Origin: Brevibacillus sp. DP1.3A
GTDB taxonomy: Bacteria; Bacillota; Bacilli; Brevibacillales; Brevibacillaceae
Assembly: GCF_013284245.2 (NCBI RefSeq)
Contig: NZ_CP085876.1
Coordinates: 3,703,001 to 3,767,000 of the forward strand
Reading direction: 5' to 3'
Length of the DNA stretch: 64,000 nucleotides
Part shown: positions 16,315 through 24,561 of the stretch, piece after piece
Layout of the letters: each line of letters starts with the position of its first letter
How positions within the stretch are numbered: position 1 is the stretch's first letter
The notes under the pieces: model-generated
The model's database searches: none
What the model was told of the DNA's origin: nothing
The model's input: only the letters and a program-made list of their open reading frames with translations
Program-made: the position numbers and the translations under genes

Positions 16315-17907
16315 TCAGATATTTTGTTTGTTCCGTTCTTCTTCTACCAATTTGCTACGCAGGATTTTACCTACATGCGTTTTTGGAAGCGCTTCCCTAA
16401 ATTCGATCAAGCGAGGAACCTTATATCTGGTCAGGCGTTCTCTGCACCAGCTCTGAATATCTTCTTCCGTCACGTTTGCTTGTCTGCCGAGAACAATCAC
16501 GGCCTTGATCGTCTCGCCACGATATGGATCAGGAACACCGTAGACGCACGCCTCCAACACTGCCGGATGCTGGTAAATGACCTCTTCTACTTCTACCGGG
16601 TATACATTAAAGCCACCCGTGATGATCATATCTTTCTTTCGTCCTACAATATAGAAATACCCCTCACTGTCCATGGTCCCGATATCACCTGTATACAGCC
16701 AACCGTCGCGTATCGTACGCTCTGTCTCTTGTTGATTCTTCCAGTATCCTTTCATCACTTGTGGGCCTTTTACAATCAGTTCACCTGATTCTCCTACCGG
16801 CATCTCTTTTGTTCCGGTAGCTGTGTCTACAATTTTTACATCTGTATTTGGAATCGGCAGACCGATACTCCCTACTTTTCGTTGACCAATCAGTGGATTG
16901 CGCATCACTGCACATGTCGCTTCCGAAAGGCCATAACCCTCGATAATCGGGACACCTGTTTTTTGTTCAAAATTTTTCATCACTTCAATAGGCAAAGGAG
17001 CTGAACCACCTATACACATTTGAAAATACGAAAGGTCGTCTTTCTGTAAGTCCGGGTGATTTAAGATAGCAATATACATCGTTGGAGAACCCGTAAAATA
17101 GGTAGGCCGATGCTTGCGGATCAACTCCAGAATACGATCCATCTCAAACTTTGCGACAGGGACGTACTTCGCCCCCATTTTGACAAATTGTATGAAGCTG
17201 AACAGCCCCATACCGTGGTAGAGTGGACTAATTCCTAGCTGGCAGTGTCCAGCTTTACTTAAAACGGACTTATTTGTTTCGTATGATTGATAGAGATTCG
17301 CTATCATATTTGTGTGTGTGATCATGACGCCTTTTGATCTGCCGGTGGTTCCTCCTGTATACGTTAGGACAGCAAGCTCTTCAGGTTGTACATCCTTTTC
17401 CGGCAAGTCGAGACTCTCATGAAGAATCCAATGATGCAGATTATCTTCCTCAAAAATTTCCCGATCTGCTGCGATGAATGTCACTTGCTCAGCTAATCCG
17501 GTTTTCTTCAGCTTCTCTTTCTGTTCTCGAAAGGCTATGACCCCTGTCGCTTCTGAATCTTTGAGCAGATGTTCCAACTCGGCAGGCTGAAAATTCGGGT
17601 TGATCTGAACAACCACTCCCCCTAAACACTGAATAGCAAAAAAGGATAGCCCATATTCCATGCTGTTTGGAACCATGATCCCGATGCGATCACCCTTTCG
17701 ATAACCGCGTCGATAAAGGGCAGAAGCAATCCGTTCACACGCTTCCTTTAGTTGTGAATAAGTGATTTCTCTCTCGCCGTCAGAGATTGCGATATTGGAA
17801 GAATGTAGACGAGCCGTTCGTTCTAGCACATCATAAATGGTTATGGATGGAATCTCTACTTCGTGCGAAACTTCTGGAGGATAAAATGCGAACCAAGGTT
17901 TATTCAA
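16315..17907 (-). CDS. long-chain acyl-CoA ligase (AMP-forming)
   Basis: About 530 residues. TTG 17907 is preferred because GAGGGGTG lies 6 nt upstream; GTG 17916 falls within that site. Starting at TTG also aligns the N-terminus (NKPWFAFYPPEVS) with the paralogous ligase at 7138-8742. P-loop YTGGTTGRSKGVM, A5 EGYGLSEA, A8 GRKKDMI and the A10 lysine PKTHVGKILRS are intact. It follows the aldehyde dehydrogenase by 41 nt and would activate the fatty acid that enzyme makes. Confidence 0.92.
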   Translation of the reverse strand: MNKPWFAFYPPEVSHEVEIPSITIYDVLERTARLHSSNIAISDGEREITYSQLKEACERIASALYRRGYRKGDRIGIMVPNSMEYGLSFFAIQCLGGVVVQINPNFQPAELEHLLKDSEATGVIAFREQKEKLKKTGLAEQVTFIAADREIFEEDNLHHWILHESLDLPEKDVQPEELAVLTYTGGTTGRSKGVMITHTNMIANLYQSYETNKSVLSKAGHCQLGISPLYHGMGLFSFIQFVKMGAKYVPVAKFEMDRILELIRKHRPTYFTGSPTMYIAILNHPDLQKDDLSYFQMCIGGSAPLPIEVMKNFEQKTGVPIIEGYGLSEATCAVMRNPLIGQRKVGSIGLPIPNTDVKIVDTATGTKEMPVGESGELIVKGPQVMKGYWKNQQETERTIRDGWLYTGDIGTMDSEGYFYIVGRKKDMIITGGFNVYPVEVEEVIYQHPAVLEACVYGVPDPYRGETIKAVIVLGRQANVTEEDIQSWCRERLTRYKVPRLIEFREALPKTHVGKILRSKLVEEERNKQNI

Positions 17908-17948
17908 GCCACTCACCCCTCGAAAAGAACGTAATTATGCAGATCCGA

Positions 17949-19346
17949 TTATTTCAATCTTTGCATCAACGTCTCTAGCTTTCCTTTATAGGGAGCACGT
18001 GCAAATTCCTCCATTGGATTGCTTCCCACTGGTGCTTGGAAGAGAACACCCCGTTCGTGCGAAAACTCCTTGAATCCATAAACTCCTGTATATCGTCCAA
18101 TCCCGCTCTCATTGATTCCGCCAAAAGGCAGATTCGGTTCCGCCATATGCCGCATGACATCATTCACGGTTGCTCCTCCAGAAGTTGTTCTGGCAAGCAG
18201 ATTGTCCACAATACGTTGATGATCACTGAAGATGTACAAAGCTAAAGGCTTGGGCTTTGAATCAATATACTCGATCACTTCATCCAAATCGGTATACGTC
18301 AGGACTGGCATAATCGGTCCAAATATTTCTTCTTGCATGATTTTCGCTTCCAGAGGGACGTCCGTTAAGAGTGTCGGGTGAATTCTTTCATCTTCAATCG
18401 TACCACCAAATCGTACTTTCGCCCCTCTGGAGACAGCATCCTCCAACAAATCTTGCAAACGCTGCAAATTACGTTCATTCATAATTTTGGCCATATCTGT
18501 TTGGGTAAGCTGTCCATTTTCAAAATAGCTACGTTGGACATACGCTTCCACATGCTGAACAAATTCTTCGAGTTGATGCTCTTTGACAAAAACATAGTCT
18601 GGAGCAAGACAAATTTGTCCGGCATTCGCAAATTTGCCAAATGCGATGCGAGGAGTCATTTTCTCCAAATCAACATGCTCATCGACAACCACCGGGCATT
18701 TGCCGCCCAGCTCCAATGTAACGGATGCCAGATGTTTCGCAGCTGCCTGCATGACATGCTTGCCAATCGAAGTACTCCCCGTAAAGAAGATATGGTGAAA
18801 TGGAAGTGCTAGCAAAGCTTCTGCAACATCCACTCCCCCTTCAAAGATGGCAACCTCAGATTCCTCGAACACCTCGCGAACGATTTTCGTCGCAAGTCGG
18901 CTGGTTGCTGGCGCCATTTCAGAAGGCTTCAAGATACATACATTCCCTGCCCCAATCGCAGGAATTAACGGAAGAAACAGCAAGTAAAATGGAAAATTCC
19001 ACGCCGAGAAAATCAGGCACTGTCCTTTTGGCTCCCACATAATTCTCGCACTTGCTCCCACGCTTTGTGTAGCGACTTCGACAGGCTGCATCCATTGTTC
19101 CAAGCTGGCGATAAAACGATCAATCTCATGAATGACACCGAGCACTTCTGTTGTGACGGCTTCAAAAGAAGGCTTCTCCAAATCTTGTTGAAGCGCTTGT
19201 AAAATAGCAGGAGTTTGCGTACGAATGATTGTTTTTAGTTTCTGTAATTTTTGTATACGTTCTGCGGCACTGGTTCTTTTGACAACATGCTGATGTTTCT
19301 TTTGTAACTCGAATACTTGTTGAATTTGATCCGTAACATCAACCAT
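17949..19346 (-). CDS. aldehyde dehydrogenase (fatty-aldehyde type)
   Basis: NAD(P)-dependent oxidation of aldehyde to acid. About 465 residues from ATG 19346 with CGGAGGG upstream; the longer frame would extend into the sigma-54 promoter. The catalytic Glu is in TLELGGKCP and the nucleophilic Cys in NAGQICLAPDYV. The sequence follows the AldH/YwdH-like class 3 branch, short and without the N-terminal extension of class 1/2. It is the first gene of an operon with acyl-CoA ligase and alcohol dehydrogenase. Confidence 0.9.
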   Translation of the reverse strand: MVDVTDQIQQVFELQKKHQHVVKRTSAAERIQKLQKLKTIIRTQTPAILQALQQDLEKPSFEAVTTEVLGVIHEIDRFIASLEQWMQPVEVATQSVGASARIMWEPKGQCLIFSAWNFPFYLLFLPLIPAIGAGNVCILKPSEMAPATSRLATKIVREVFEESEVAIFEGGVDVAEALLALPFHHIFFTGSTSIGKHVMQAAAKHLASVTLELGGKCPVVVDEHVDLEKMTPRIAFGKFANAGQICLAPDYVFVKEHQLEEFVQHVEAYVQRSYFENGQLTQTDMAKIMNERNLQRLQDLLEDAVSRGAKVRFGGTIEDERIHPTLLTDVPLEAKIMQEEIFGPIMPVLTYTDLDEVIEYIDSKPKPLALYIFSDHQRIVDNLLARTTSGGATVNDVMRHMAEPNLPFGGINESGIGRYTGVYGFKEFSHERGVLFQAPVGSNPMEEFARAPYKGKLETLMQRLK

Positions 19347-19441
19347 CAAGAAAGCCCTCCGATCATTCGTTAACGCATTTTCATCATCAGAATGTCGATC
19401 TTGGTGAGGAAAGGATATCTGGAAAACACTTCTATCAACCA

Positions 19442-19457
19442 GCAAGTATCATACCAA
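19442..19457 (-). promoter_or_regulatory. sigma-54 (-24/-12) promoter of aldehyde dehydrogenase operon
   Basis: The minus strand reads TTGGTATGATACTTGC with the correct GG-N10-GC spacing. The -24 box has TTGGTAT instead of TTGGCAY. The leader to ATG 19346 would be about 84 nt. Confidence 0.75.
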
Positions 19458-19507
19458 AAGAAAATCACTGTCTTGCTTAGATTTATCGTCATGGAATGGA
19501 GCGAAGT

Positions 19508-19558
19508 TGTTTGAAATTGCTACGATACCAGACACACGGAGTGTATTTTCCAGACAGT
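19508..19558. promoter_or_regulatory. Degenerate enhancer half-sites upstream of aldehyde dehydrogenase promoter
   Basis: TGTTT-N7-CTACG (19508-19524) and TGTAT-N7-ACAGT (19542-19558) keep the left half of the TGTWT-N7-AWACA pattern. Their centres are 74 and 108 bp from the -12 element, the same positions as the good sites elsewhere. Support is positional more than sequence-based. Confidence 0.35.
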
Positions 19559-19566
19559 TCCTGGGA

Positions 19567-20535
19567 TTATGATACGAGAACTTTCTTCAATTCTTCTGTC
19601 AGCAGTGGAACGACTTCAAACAGGTCTCCAACGATTCCGTAGTCGGCAATTTGAAAGATCGGTGCTTCCGGGTCTTTGTTAATAGCCACGATAATTTTTG
19701 AGTTGGACATTCCCGCCAAGTGTTGAATAGCCCCTGAGATGCCGCACGCAATATACAGATCGGGTGTCACTACTTTTCCTGTTTGTCCGATCTGCAAGGA
19801 GTAATCGCAGTAATCGGCGTCGCAAGCTCCACGGGACGCTCCCACTGCACCGCCAAGTGCCTGAGCCAATTCTTGCAGGGGTTGAAAGCCTTCCGCGCTT
19901 TTCACACCGCGTCCACCAGCGACGATGATCTTGGCTTCGCTGAGATCGATACCACTTGCTGTTTTTCGCACGACTTCCTTGATGATGGTACGAAGATCAG
20001 TGATTTCTGGCTGAAAATCTACGATCACGGTTTGCACAGCTGTCGCTATGATTTCAAAATTATTGGGGCGCAGGGTTGCGAACACCATTCCTTCTTGGAA
20101 GTTCTTTTTTTGAAACGCTTTCCCCGCATAGATCGGACGAACAAACGTGATTTGCTCTCCGTTTGTCTCTACAGCCGTACAATCTGAAATGAGTCCCGCT
20201 CCACATTTGGCCGCTACTCTTGGTGAGATATCTTTTCCCAATGAAGTATGGCCGACCAAGACAACATCTGGCTGAACTTCATGAATGAGTTGCGTAAATG
20301 CTTGGCTATACGCCTCGGTTGTGCCAGTAGATATCGCTTGGGTTTTCGTTACATACAAGGTATTGGCTCCGTATTTGCTGATATCCTGCACATACGCTTC
20401 CGCATTCGGCGAGAACAACGCCGCGATGACTTCTCCCCCTGCCGCGACCTGATTCGCGACAGTTAATGCCTCGAGAGATACATTACGTAATTTTGCATCC
20501 TTTACTTCGGTAAGTACCAGAACCTTTTTGCTCAC
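19567..20535 (-). CDS. etfA: electron transfer flavoprotein alpha subunit
   Basis: 322 residues from GTG 20535 after AAAGGAGAGG. The C-terminal FAD domain is clear: VAGGRGVKSAEGFQPL, GASRGACDADY, QIGQTGKVVTPDLYIACGISGAIQHLAGM and VAINKDPEAPIFQIADYGIVGD. With EtfB it accepts electrons from acyl-CoA dehydrogenases. The gene is 22 nt downstream of etfB in an operon led by enoyl-CoA hydratase. The likely acceptor of its electrons is the FadF-like protein at the left edge. Confidence 0.96.
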   Translation of the reverse strand: MSKKVLVLTEVKDAKLRNVSLEALTVANQVAAGGEVIAALFSPNAEAYVQDISKYGANTLYVTKTQAISTGTTEAYSQAFTQLIHEVQPDVVLVGHTSLGKDISPRVAAKCGAGLISDCTAVETNGEQITFVRPIYAGKAFQKKNFQEGMVFATLRPNNFEIIATAVQTVIVDFQPEITDLRTIIKEVVRKTASGIDLSEAKIIVAGGRGVKSAEGFQPLQELAQALGGAVGASRGACDADYCDYSLQIGQTGKVVTPDLYIACGISGAIQHLAGMSNSKIIVAINKDPEAPIFQIADYGIVGDLFEVVPLLTEELKKVLVS

Positions 20536-20557
20536 GGTTAATCCTCTCCTTTTTACT

Positions 20558-21325
20558 TTAGATGACCTTCGCTTCTGTACGCAGCAGTAGTGCCAATTCG
20601 ATTACCTGTTCCTTGATTTCTCCGCTCAATAGGCGACCTGCTTGCTTCTTGGCAGGCAAATACTGCTCGACAATCGTTGTGCGGGCCTTCCTTTCATCGT
20701 TTGCAAGAGCCAAATCTTCCAGAGTCAAACGCTCCATTGGCTTTTTCTTTGCTTTCATAATGCCTGGCAAAGACGGGTAGCGCGGCTCGTTTAACCCTTG
20801 CTGAGCTGTCGCCAAGAGTGGGAGACCGACTTCGATGATCTCCATATCGCCTTCTACGTCTCTTTCGACTGTTACTTTGTCGCCATCGATTGTAAGCTTC
20901 GTAATCGTAGATACGTGTGGGATACCTAATGCCTCTGCAACCCGAATCGCAACCTGTCCTCCCCCGCTATCTACAGACATATTGCCCCCGAGAATCAAAT
21001 CGAATGATTGATCCTTAATCGCTGCCGTAATCAAACTAGCAATGGTGTATTCATCCGCTTCGTTTTCACCTGGATCGACGAGTATCGCTTTATCTGCTCC
21101 CATCGCAAGAGCGGTTCGAAGAGCACCCTCCGCACGCTCTGGGCCAACGGTGATCACGGTGACCTCTGCTCCGTTTTCTTCCTTTAGCTTGACTGCTTCC
21201 TCGACAGCATACTCGTCATAAGGATTCACGATAAACTCGATGCCTTCTTCATTGATCTGACCGTTGTGAATCACGATTTTTTCTTCGGTATCAAATGTTT
21301 GTTTCAACAAGACTAAAATGTTCAT
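20558..21325 (-). CDS. etfB: electron transfer flavoprotein beta subunit
   Basis: 255 residues. ATG 21325 (MNILVLLKQ) is chosen because GGAGGAG is 9 nt upstream; ATG 21331 is too close. Family hallmarks are NPYDEYAVEEA near residue 37, GADKAILVD, the AMP-binding region DLILGGNMSVDSGGGQV, and the ETFB recognition loop RYPSLPGIMKAKKKP, which docks onto acyl-CoA dehydrogenases. It lies 34 nt downstream of the SDR gene. Confidence 0.96.
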   Translation of the reverse strand: MNILVLLKQTFDTEEKIVIHNGQINEEGIEFIVNPYDEYAVEEAVKLKEENGAEVTVITVGPERAEGALRTALAMGADKAILVDPGENEADEYTIASLITAAIKDQSFDLILGGNMSVDSGGGQVAIRVAEALGIPHVSTITKLTIDGDKVTVERDVEGDMEIIEVGLPLLATAQQGLNEPRYPSLPGIMKAKKKPMERLTLEDLALANDERKARTTIVEQYLPAKKQAGRLLSGEIKEQVIELALLLRTEAKVI

Positions 21326-21359
21326 CTGCATTCTCCTCCGGACTTCGTTTTATTTTCGA

Positions 21360-22127
21360 TTACTTTGGCTGCATACGCAGTGCACCATCTAAACGAATGA
21401 CTTCCCCGTTTAACATCGGGTTTTCGATAATGCTTCGAACGAGATGGGCAAATTCATTCGGCTGCCCCAACCGCTGGGGAAACGGGACCATAGCGCTTAG
21501 TGCTTGCTTAACATGCTCGGGAGCCCTGCCTAGCATCGGCGTCTCAAAAAGACCTGGCGCGATCGTAACGACACGAATGCCAAGCGAGGATAGATCCCTT
21601 GCAATGGGAAGCGTCATCCCAACGACTCCCCCCTTTGATGCACTGTAAGCAGCTTGACCCATTTGCCCTTCAAAGGCAGCAGCAGATGCCGTATTAACGA
21701 TAACCCCTCTTTCCCCTAGCTCGTTCGGTTCGTTCTCGCTCATTTTCTCTGCTGCTAAACGAATGACATTGAAGGTTCCGATCAAGTTGACATGAATAAT
21801 CTTTGTAAAAAGTGCGAGATCGAACGGGCCGTTTTTTCCATACGTTTTTTGCGAACCGCCGATACCTGCGCAGTTAACGGCCGCTGTTATTTTACCGAAT
21901 TTTTCAACCGCTTGGTCTAATGCTGACCTGACATCCGCTTCTTCGACGACGTTTGTATTCACATAAAGAACCTGGTCGCCTAGTGCTTCGGAGAGTTGGG
22001 TTCCCTTCTCATCATTGACATCCATCATGAGTGCTTTTCCACCATGCGCTACGATATTTTTCACAGTAGCCTCTCCCAGACCTGAAGCACCGCCGGTAAC
22101 TGCTACCACACTGTTTTTGAAATCCAT
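21360..22127 (-). CDS. type II 3-hydroxyacyl-CoA dehydrogenase (HSD17B10-like SDR)
   Basis: 255 residues from ATG 22127 after AAAGGAGAGAAGGGC. Motifs: TGGASGLG near residue 12, an NCAG variant near 90, a Ser in [22 protein letters not shown] near 168 and GLFETPML. This pattern, including the [12 protein letters not shown] block, marks the HSD10/ERAB branch, which oxidises (3S)-hydroxyacyl-CoA with NAD. It is directly downstream of a crotonase, giving a hydratase plus L-3-hydroxyacyl-CoA dehydrogenase pair. Confidence 0.88.
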   Translation of the reverse strand: MDFKNSVVAVTGGASGLGEATVKNIVAHGGKALMMDVNDEKGTQLSEALGDQVLYVNTNVVEEADVRSALDQAVEKFGKITAAVNCAGIGGSQKTYGKNGPFDLALFTKIIHVNLIGTFNVIRLAAEKMSENEPNELGERGVIVNTASAAAFEGQMGQAAYSASKGGVVGMTLPIARDLSSLGIRVVTIAPGLFETPMLGRAPEHVKQALSAMVPFPQRLGQPNEFAHLVRSIIENPMLNGEVIRLDGALRMQPK

Positions 22128-22148
22128 TGCCCTTCTCTCCTTTATTGT

Positions 22149-22925
22149 CTAGTTCCCTTGAAATTGCGGGCTCCTTTTTTCTAAAAACGCTTGTACGCCT
22201 TCTTTTACGTCTTCTTTCAAGAACAAATCTTGGAATAATTCAGCCTCAAGCTTGAGTGCCTGCTGAAAAGGGAGCTCCATTCCTTCATCCACCGCTTTTT
22301 TAATATGCTGAAGAGCAGAAGGCGAGTTTTGGCAAATTTTTTGCGCAAGAGTCAGCGCTGCTCCCAGTCCCTCGCCAGTGGGTACGACACGATTGACCAA
22401 GCCAATCCGCATGGCTTCATCTGCGGTAATATGCTCACCTGTAAACAACAATTCTTTTGCTTTCGCCTCTCCAATCAGGCGCGGTAAACGCTGTGTACCG
22501 CCTGCCCCGGGGAGCAGCCCAAGCTTCACTTCTGGCACCCCAATAAATGCGTGCTGTTCCGCAATGCGTAGATCACATGTCAAGGCAAGCTCGCAGCCAC
22601 CTCCAAGTGCGTATCCATTTATAACAGCAATCGTCAGTTTCGGAGAATAATCAATGCTGTTAAAAAAGTTGTGATTCTCCATAAATTGAGGAAGCAAATT
22701 TGGATTTCCGATTCGTTTTGGCAGCTCTTTGATGTCGGCTCCCGCTACAAATGCTTTTTGCCCAGCTCCTGTCAAAATGATTGCCAGCACGTCGGCGTTT
22801 GCATGGAGCTCAGCGAATATGACTCGCAATTCTTCTTTGACCCCAGCACTTAATGCGTTCATCGGTGGATTGTCGATGGTGACAATCGCGATTCTTCCCC
22901 GTTTTTCAACATTGACCAGACTCAT
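22149..22925 (-). CDS. enoyl-CoA hydratase (crotonase family)
   Basis: 258 residues, the usual length. ATG 22925 is set by GGAAGGAGAGACAGCG; the longer frame upstream overlaps the sigma-54 promoter. The oxyanion hole lies in FVAGADIKEL and NGYALGGGCELALTCD, and the catalytic Glu region is GVPEVKLGLLPGAGGTQRLPR. It hydrates trans-2-enoyl-CoA to (3S)-hydroxyacyl-CoA. It is the first gene of the unit hydratase-HSD10-etfB-etfA. Confidence 0.93.
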   Translation of the reverse strand: MSLVNVEKRGRIAIVTIDNPPMNALSAGVKEELRVIFAELHANADVLAIILTGAGQKAFVAGADIKELPKRIGNPNLLPQFMENHNFFNSIDYSPKLTIAVINGYALGGGCELALTCDLRIAEQHAFIGVPEVKLGLLPGAGGTQRLPRLIGEAKAKELLFTGEHITADEAMRIGLVNRVVPTGEGLGAALTLAQKICQNSPSALQHIKKAVDEGMELPFQQALKLEAELFQDLFLKEDVKEGVQAFLEKRSPQFQGN

Positions 22926-22971
22926 CGCTGTCTCTCCTTCCATGTCGATTTTGTTTTGTAAAAAGAGAAAA

Positions 22972-22987
22972 GCAAATGTCATGCCAA
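22972..22987 (-). promoter_or_regulatory. sigma-54 (-24/-12) promoter of enoyl-CoA hydratase-etf operon
   Basis: The minus strand reads TTGGCATGACATTTGC with exact GG-N10-GC spacing. The transcript start near 22960 gives a leader of about 35 nt to ATG 22925. Confidence 0.9.
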
Positions 22988-23036
22988 CACAAAAAAAGTA
23001 GTTCCTTATACAAAATCAACACGAAAAATGTCGGAT

Positions 23037-23053
23037 TGTTTGATTTTCAAACA
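23037..23053. promoter_or_regulatory. TGTTT-N7-AAACA enhancer palindrome
   Basis: A perfect inverted repeat TGTTT-N7-AAACA is centred 73 bp from the -12 element of the enoyl-CoA hydratase promoter, inside the gap after the MFS gene. It is an A/T variant of the TGTAT-N7-ATACA sites and lies at the same distance as the proximal thiolase site. Confidence 0.55.
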
Positions 23054-23087
23054 GGTAATTCAACGCAATTATCTTGTTTTCAGACAC

Positions 23088-24338
23088 CTACACAGACTCC
23101 ACTTGAAGCGGAATATCTTTGGACGATTGATCCGGCCTGACAAACACCAAAAAGAGAATCCCCGTTACAACGAAGAGGCCCACGATGACGTAAAGCGAGT
23201 AATGAAAACCGAGCACAAAGTTATTGCCCGCTGCTTGCACTAAGATTCCTGTTATGACCGGAGCAACGATGGAGGCTATATTGGTAATAAACGAATAGAT
23301 ACTCGTCATGAAACCAGCTCGTTCTGGCATGAGCTTAATCAGTATTTGCGGTCCAACTGCGGCAATGCTGTAACTCGATGTTTTTGCTAAACACAAAGCA
23401 ACAAATATCCAGATAAAAGAATCAAATACCGGCATAAAGGCAAGAGATAGTCCACCAATAAGCGTGACGATCCCTGAAACCAGAACCCGCGATTTGAAAT
23501 CGCTCTTGGACTTCTTATAAAGATGATCGGAAAAGGATGATAGCACCAATACCATGACTGTAGCTGCAACACCGCTTCCGGCGACGGCATACGCCATGTT
23601 CATCGGCTCTAAGTGCAGCACTTTTGTCAAGTACAGTGGAAGCCAAATAAGCAACCAAGTGGATAGCCAAAAAGCAGAGAACGCCAATGCAAGGGTGAGA
23701 AAACATGCTGGATTGCGCAAAACGGGAGAAATATCTGCCCATCTCAATTTTTTCACCTTGGATAGAGCCATTTGATTACTCGGGTGATTCTTGTTTTTTC
23801 GATCAACAAACAACCAGACGAAAGCCAAAACCAGACTCACTACACCTAAGAGTGCAAAGGTCAACCGCCAGCCATACTTTTCTATCATCGCGACAAGGAT
23901 GGGCGCTGAAATAATTCCGCCGACACTGGCACCAGAGACGATGACTGCAAAGGCTATCCCTCGTTTTTCGGGAGGAAACCATTTGGCAGCATGGCTCATC
24001 ACAACCGGCCCAAATGGTCCCTCAAACGCCCCCAGCAATAACCGATACAAGATCAGCATCGGCAAGGTCATGATGGCATAGGAGCCAAACTGCAGAACGG
24101 TCCAGGCAAGCAATAGAATTACGATTATTTTCGAAGTCCCGATCCGATCTGACCATGTCCCTCCAAGTAAAGCTGCGATGGCAAATAACCAGTAAAAACT
24201 GCTTCCGACCATCCCCCATTGGGCACTATTTAAGCCAAGCTCCTTCATCAAAGGGTCTGCTGCATACCCAATGATCGCCTTATCCGCATAGTTAATGACG
24301 TAGGCAAAAAACAAGAGTGCTAGAACTATCCATCGCAT
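23088..24338 (-). CDS. MFS transporter (anion:cation symporter-like)
   Basis: About 416 residues with 12 predicted membrane helices. ATG 24338 is chosen because AAGGAGGGGAG lies upstream; ATG 24359 has no ribosome site. The helix 2-3 loop has the MFS motif as GGTWSDRIGTSK, and WFPPEKRGIAFAV is typical of the ACS family of organic-anion symporters. It is preceded by its own sigma-54 promoter. From context I infer uptake of an amphipathic anion, such as an alkyl sulfate or carboxylate; substrate not shown by sequence. Confidence 0.85.
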   Translation of the reverse strand: MRWIVLALLFFAYVINYADKAIIGYAADPLMKELGLNSAQWGMVGSSFYWLFAIAALLGGTWSDRIGTSKIIVILLLAWTVLQFGSYAIMTLPMLILYRLLLGAFEGPFGPVVMSHAAKWFPPEKRGIAFAVIVSGASVGGIISAPILVAMIEKYGWRLTFALLGVVSLVLAFVWLFVDRKNKNHPSNQMALSKVKKLRWADISPVLRNPACFLTLALAFSAFWLSTWLLIWLPLYLTKVLHLEPMNMAYAVAGSGVAATVMVLVLSSFSDHLYKKSKSDFKSRVLVSGIVTLIGGLSLAFMPVFDSFIWIFVALCLAKTSSYSIAAVGPQILIKLMPERAGFMTSIYSFITNIASIVAPVITGILVQAAGNNFVLGFHYSLYVIVGLFVVTGILFLVFVRPDQSSKDIPLQVESV

Positions 24339-24395
24339 CCCAAAACTCCCCTCCTTCATCGTAGGAATGATAATTAAACACAAAATTCAGAAAAA

Positions 24396-24411
24396 GCAAG
24401 TGTTATGCCAA
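24396..24411 (-). promoter_or_regulatory. sigma-54 (-24/-12) promoter of MFS transporter
   Basis: The minus strand reads TTGGCATAACACTTGC with GG-N10-GC spacing. The start near 24384 leaves a leader of about 46 nt to ATG 24338. Confidence 0.88.
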
Positions 24412-24463
24412 TCACACATGAGTCTTTTCTTATTCTTCCTTACCGTTTGGATGGATGTTGTTA

Positions 24464-24508
24464 TGTATGGCGACTAAACACCCTTTACAGACAGATGTAA
24501 AAAATACA
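24464..24508. promoter_or_regulatory. Candidate enhancer sites upstream of MFS promoter
   Basis: TGTAT-N7-AAACA (24464-24480) is centred 76 bp from the -12 element. A shorter-spaced palindrome, TGTAA-N3-ATACA (24496-24508), is centred at 106 bp. Both distances match those at the thiolase promoter, though the second has a 4-bp shorter spacer. Confidence 0.5.
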
Positions 24509-24520
24509 GACACGTAGCCA

Positions 24521-24554
24521 TAAAAAAATGACTTCCGTTTCATCCAGAAGTCAT
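24521..24554 (-). terminator. Rho-independent terminator of the sigma-54 activator gene
   Basis: On the minus strand ATGACTTC (24554-24547) pairs with GAAGTCAT (24535-24528) and is followed by TTTTTTTA. It starts 8 nt after the stop of the activator gene. Confidence 0.88.
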
Positions 24555-24561
24555 CCATCAT

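Noticed and set aside
24486..24512. Two TACAGACA direct repeats before the activator terminator
   Set aside because: Considered as the activator site. CAGACA also occurs before the aldehyde dehydrogenase promoter, but not before the thiolase or thioesterase promoters, where the TGTWT-N7-AWACA palindrome is much stronger.
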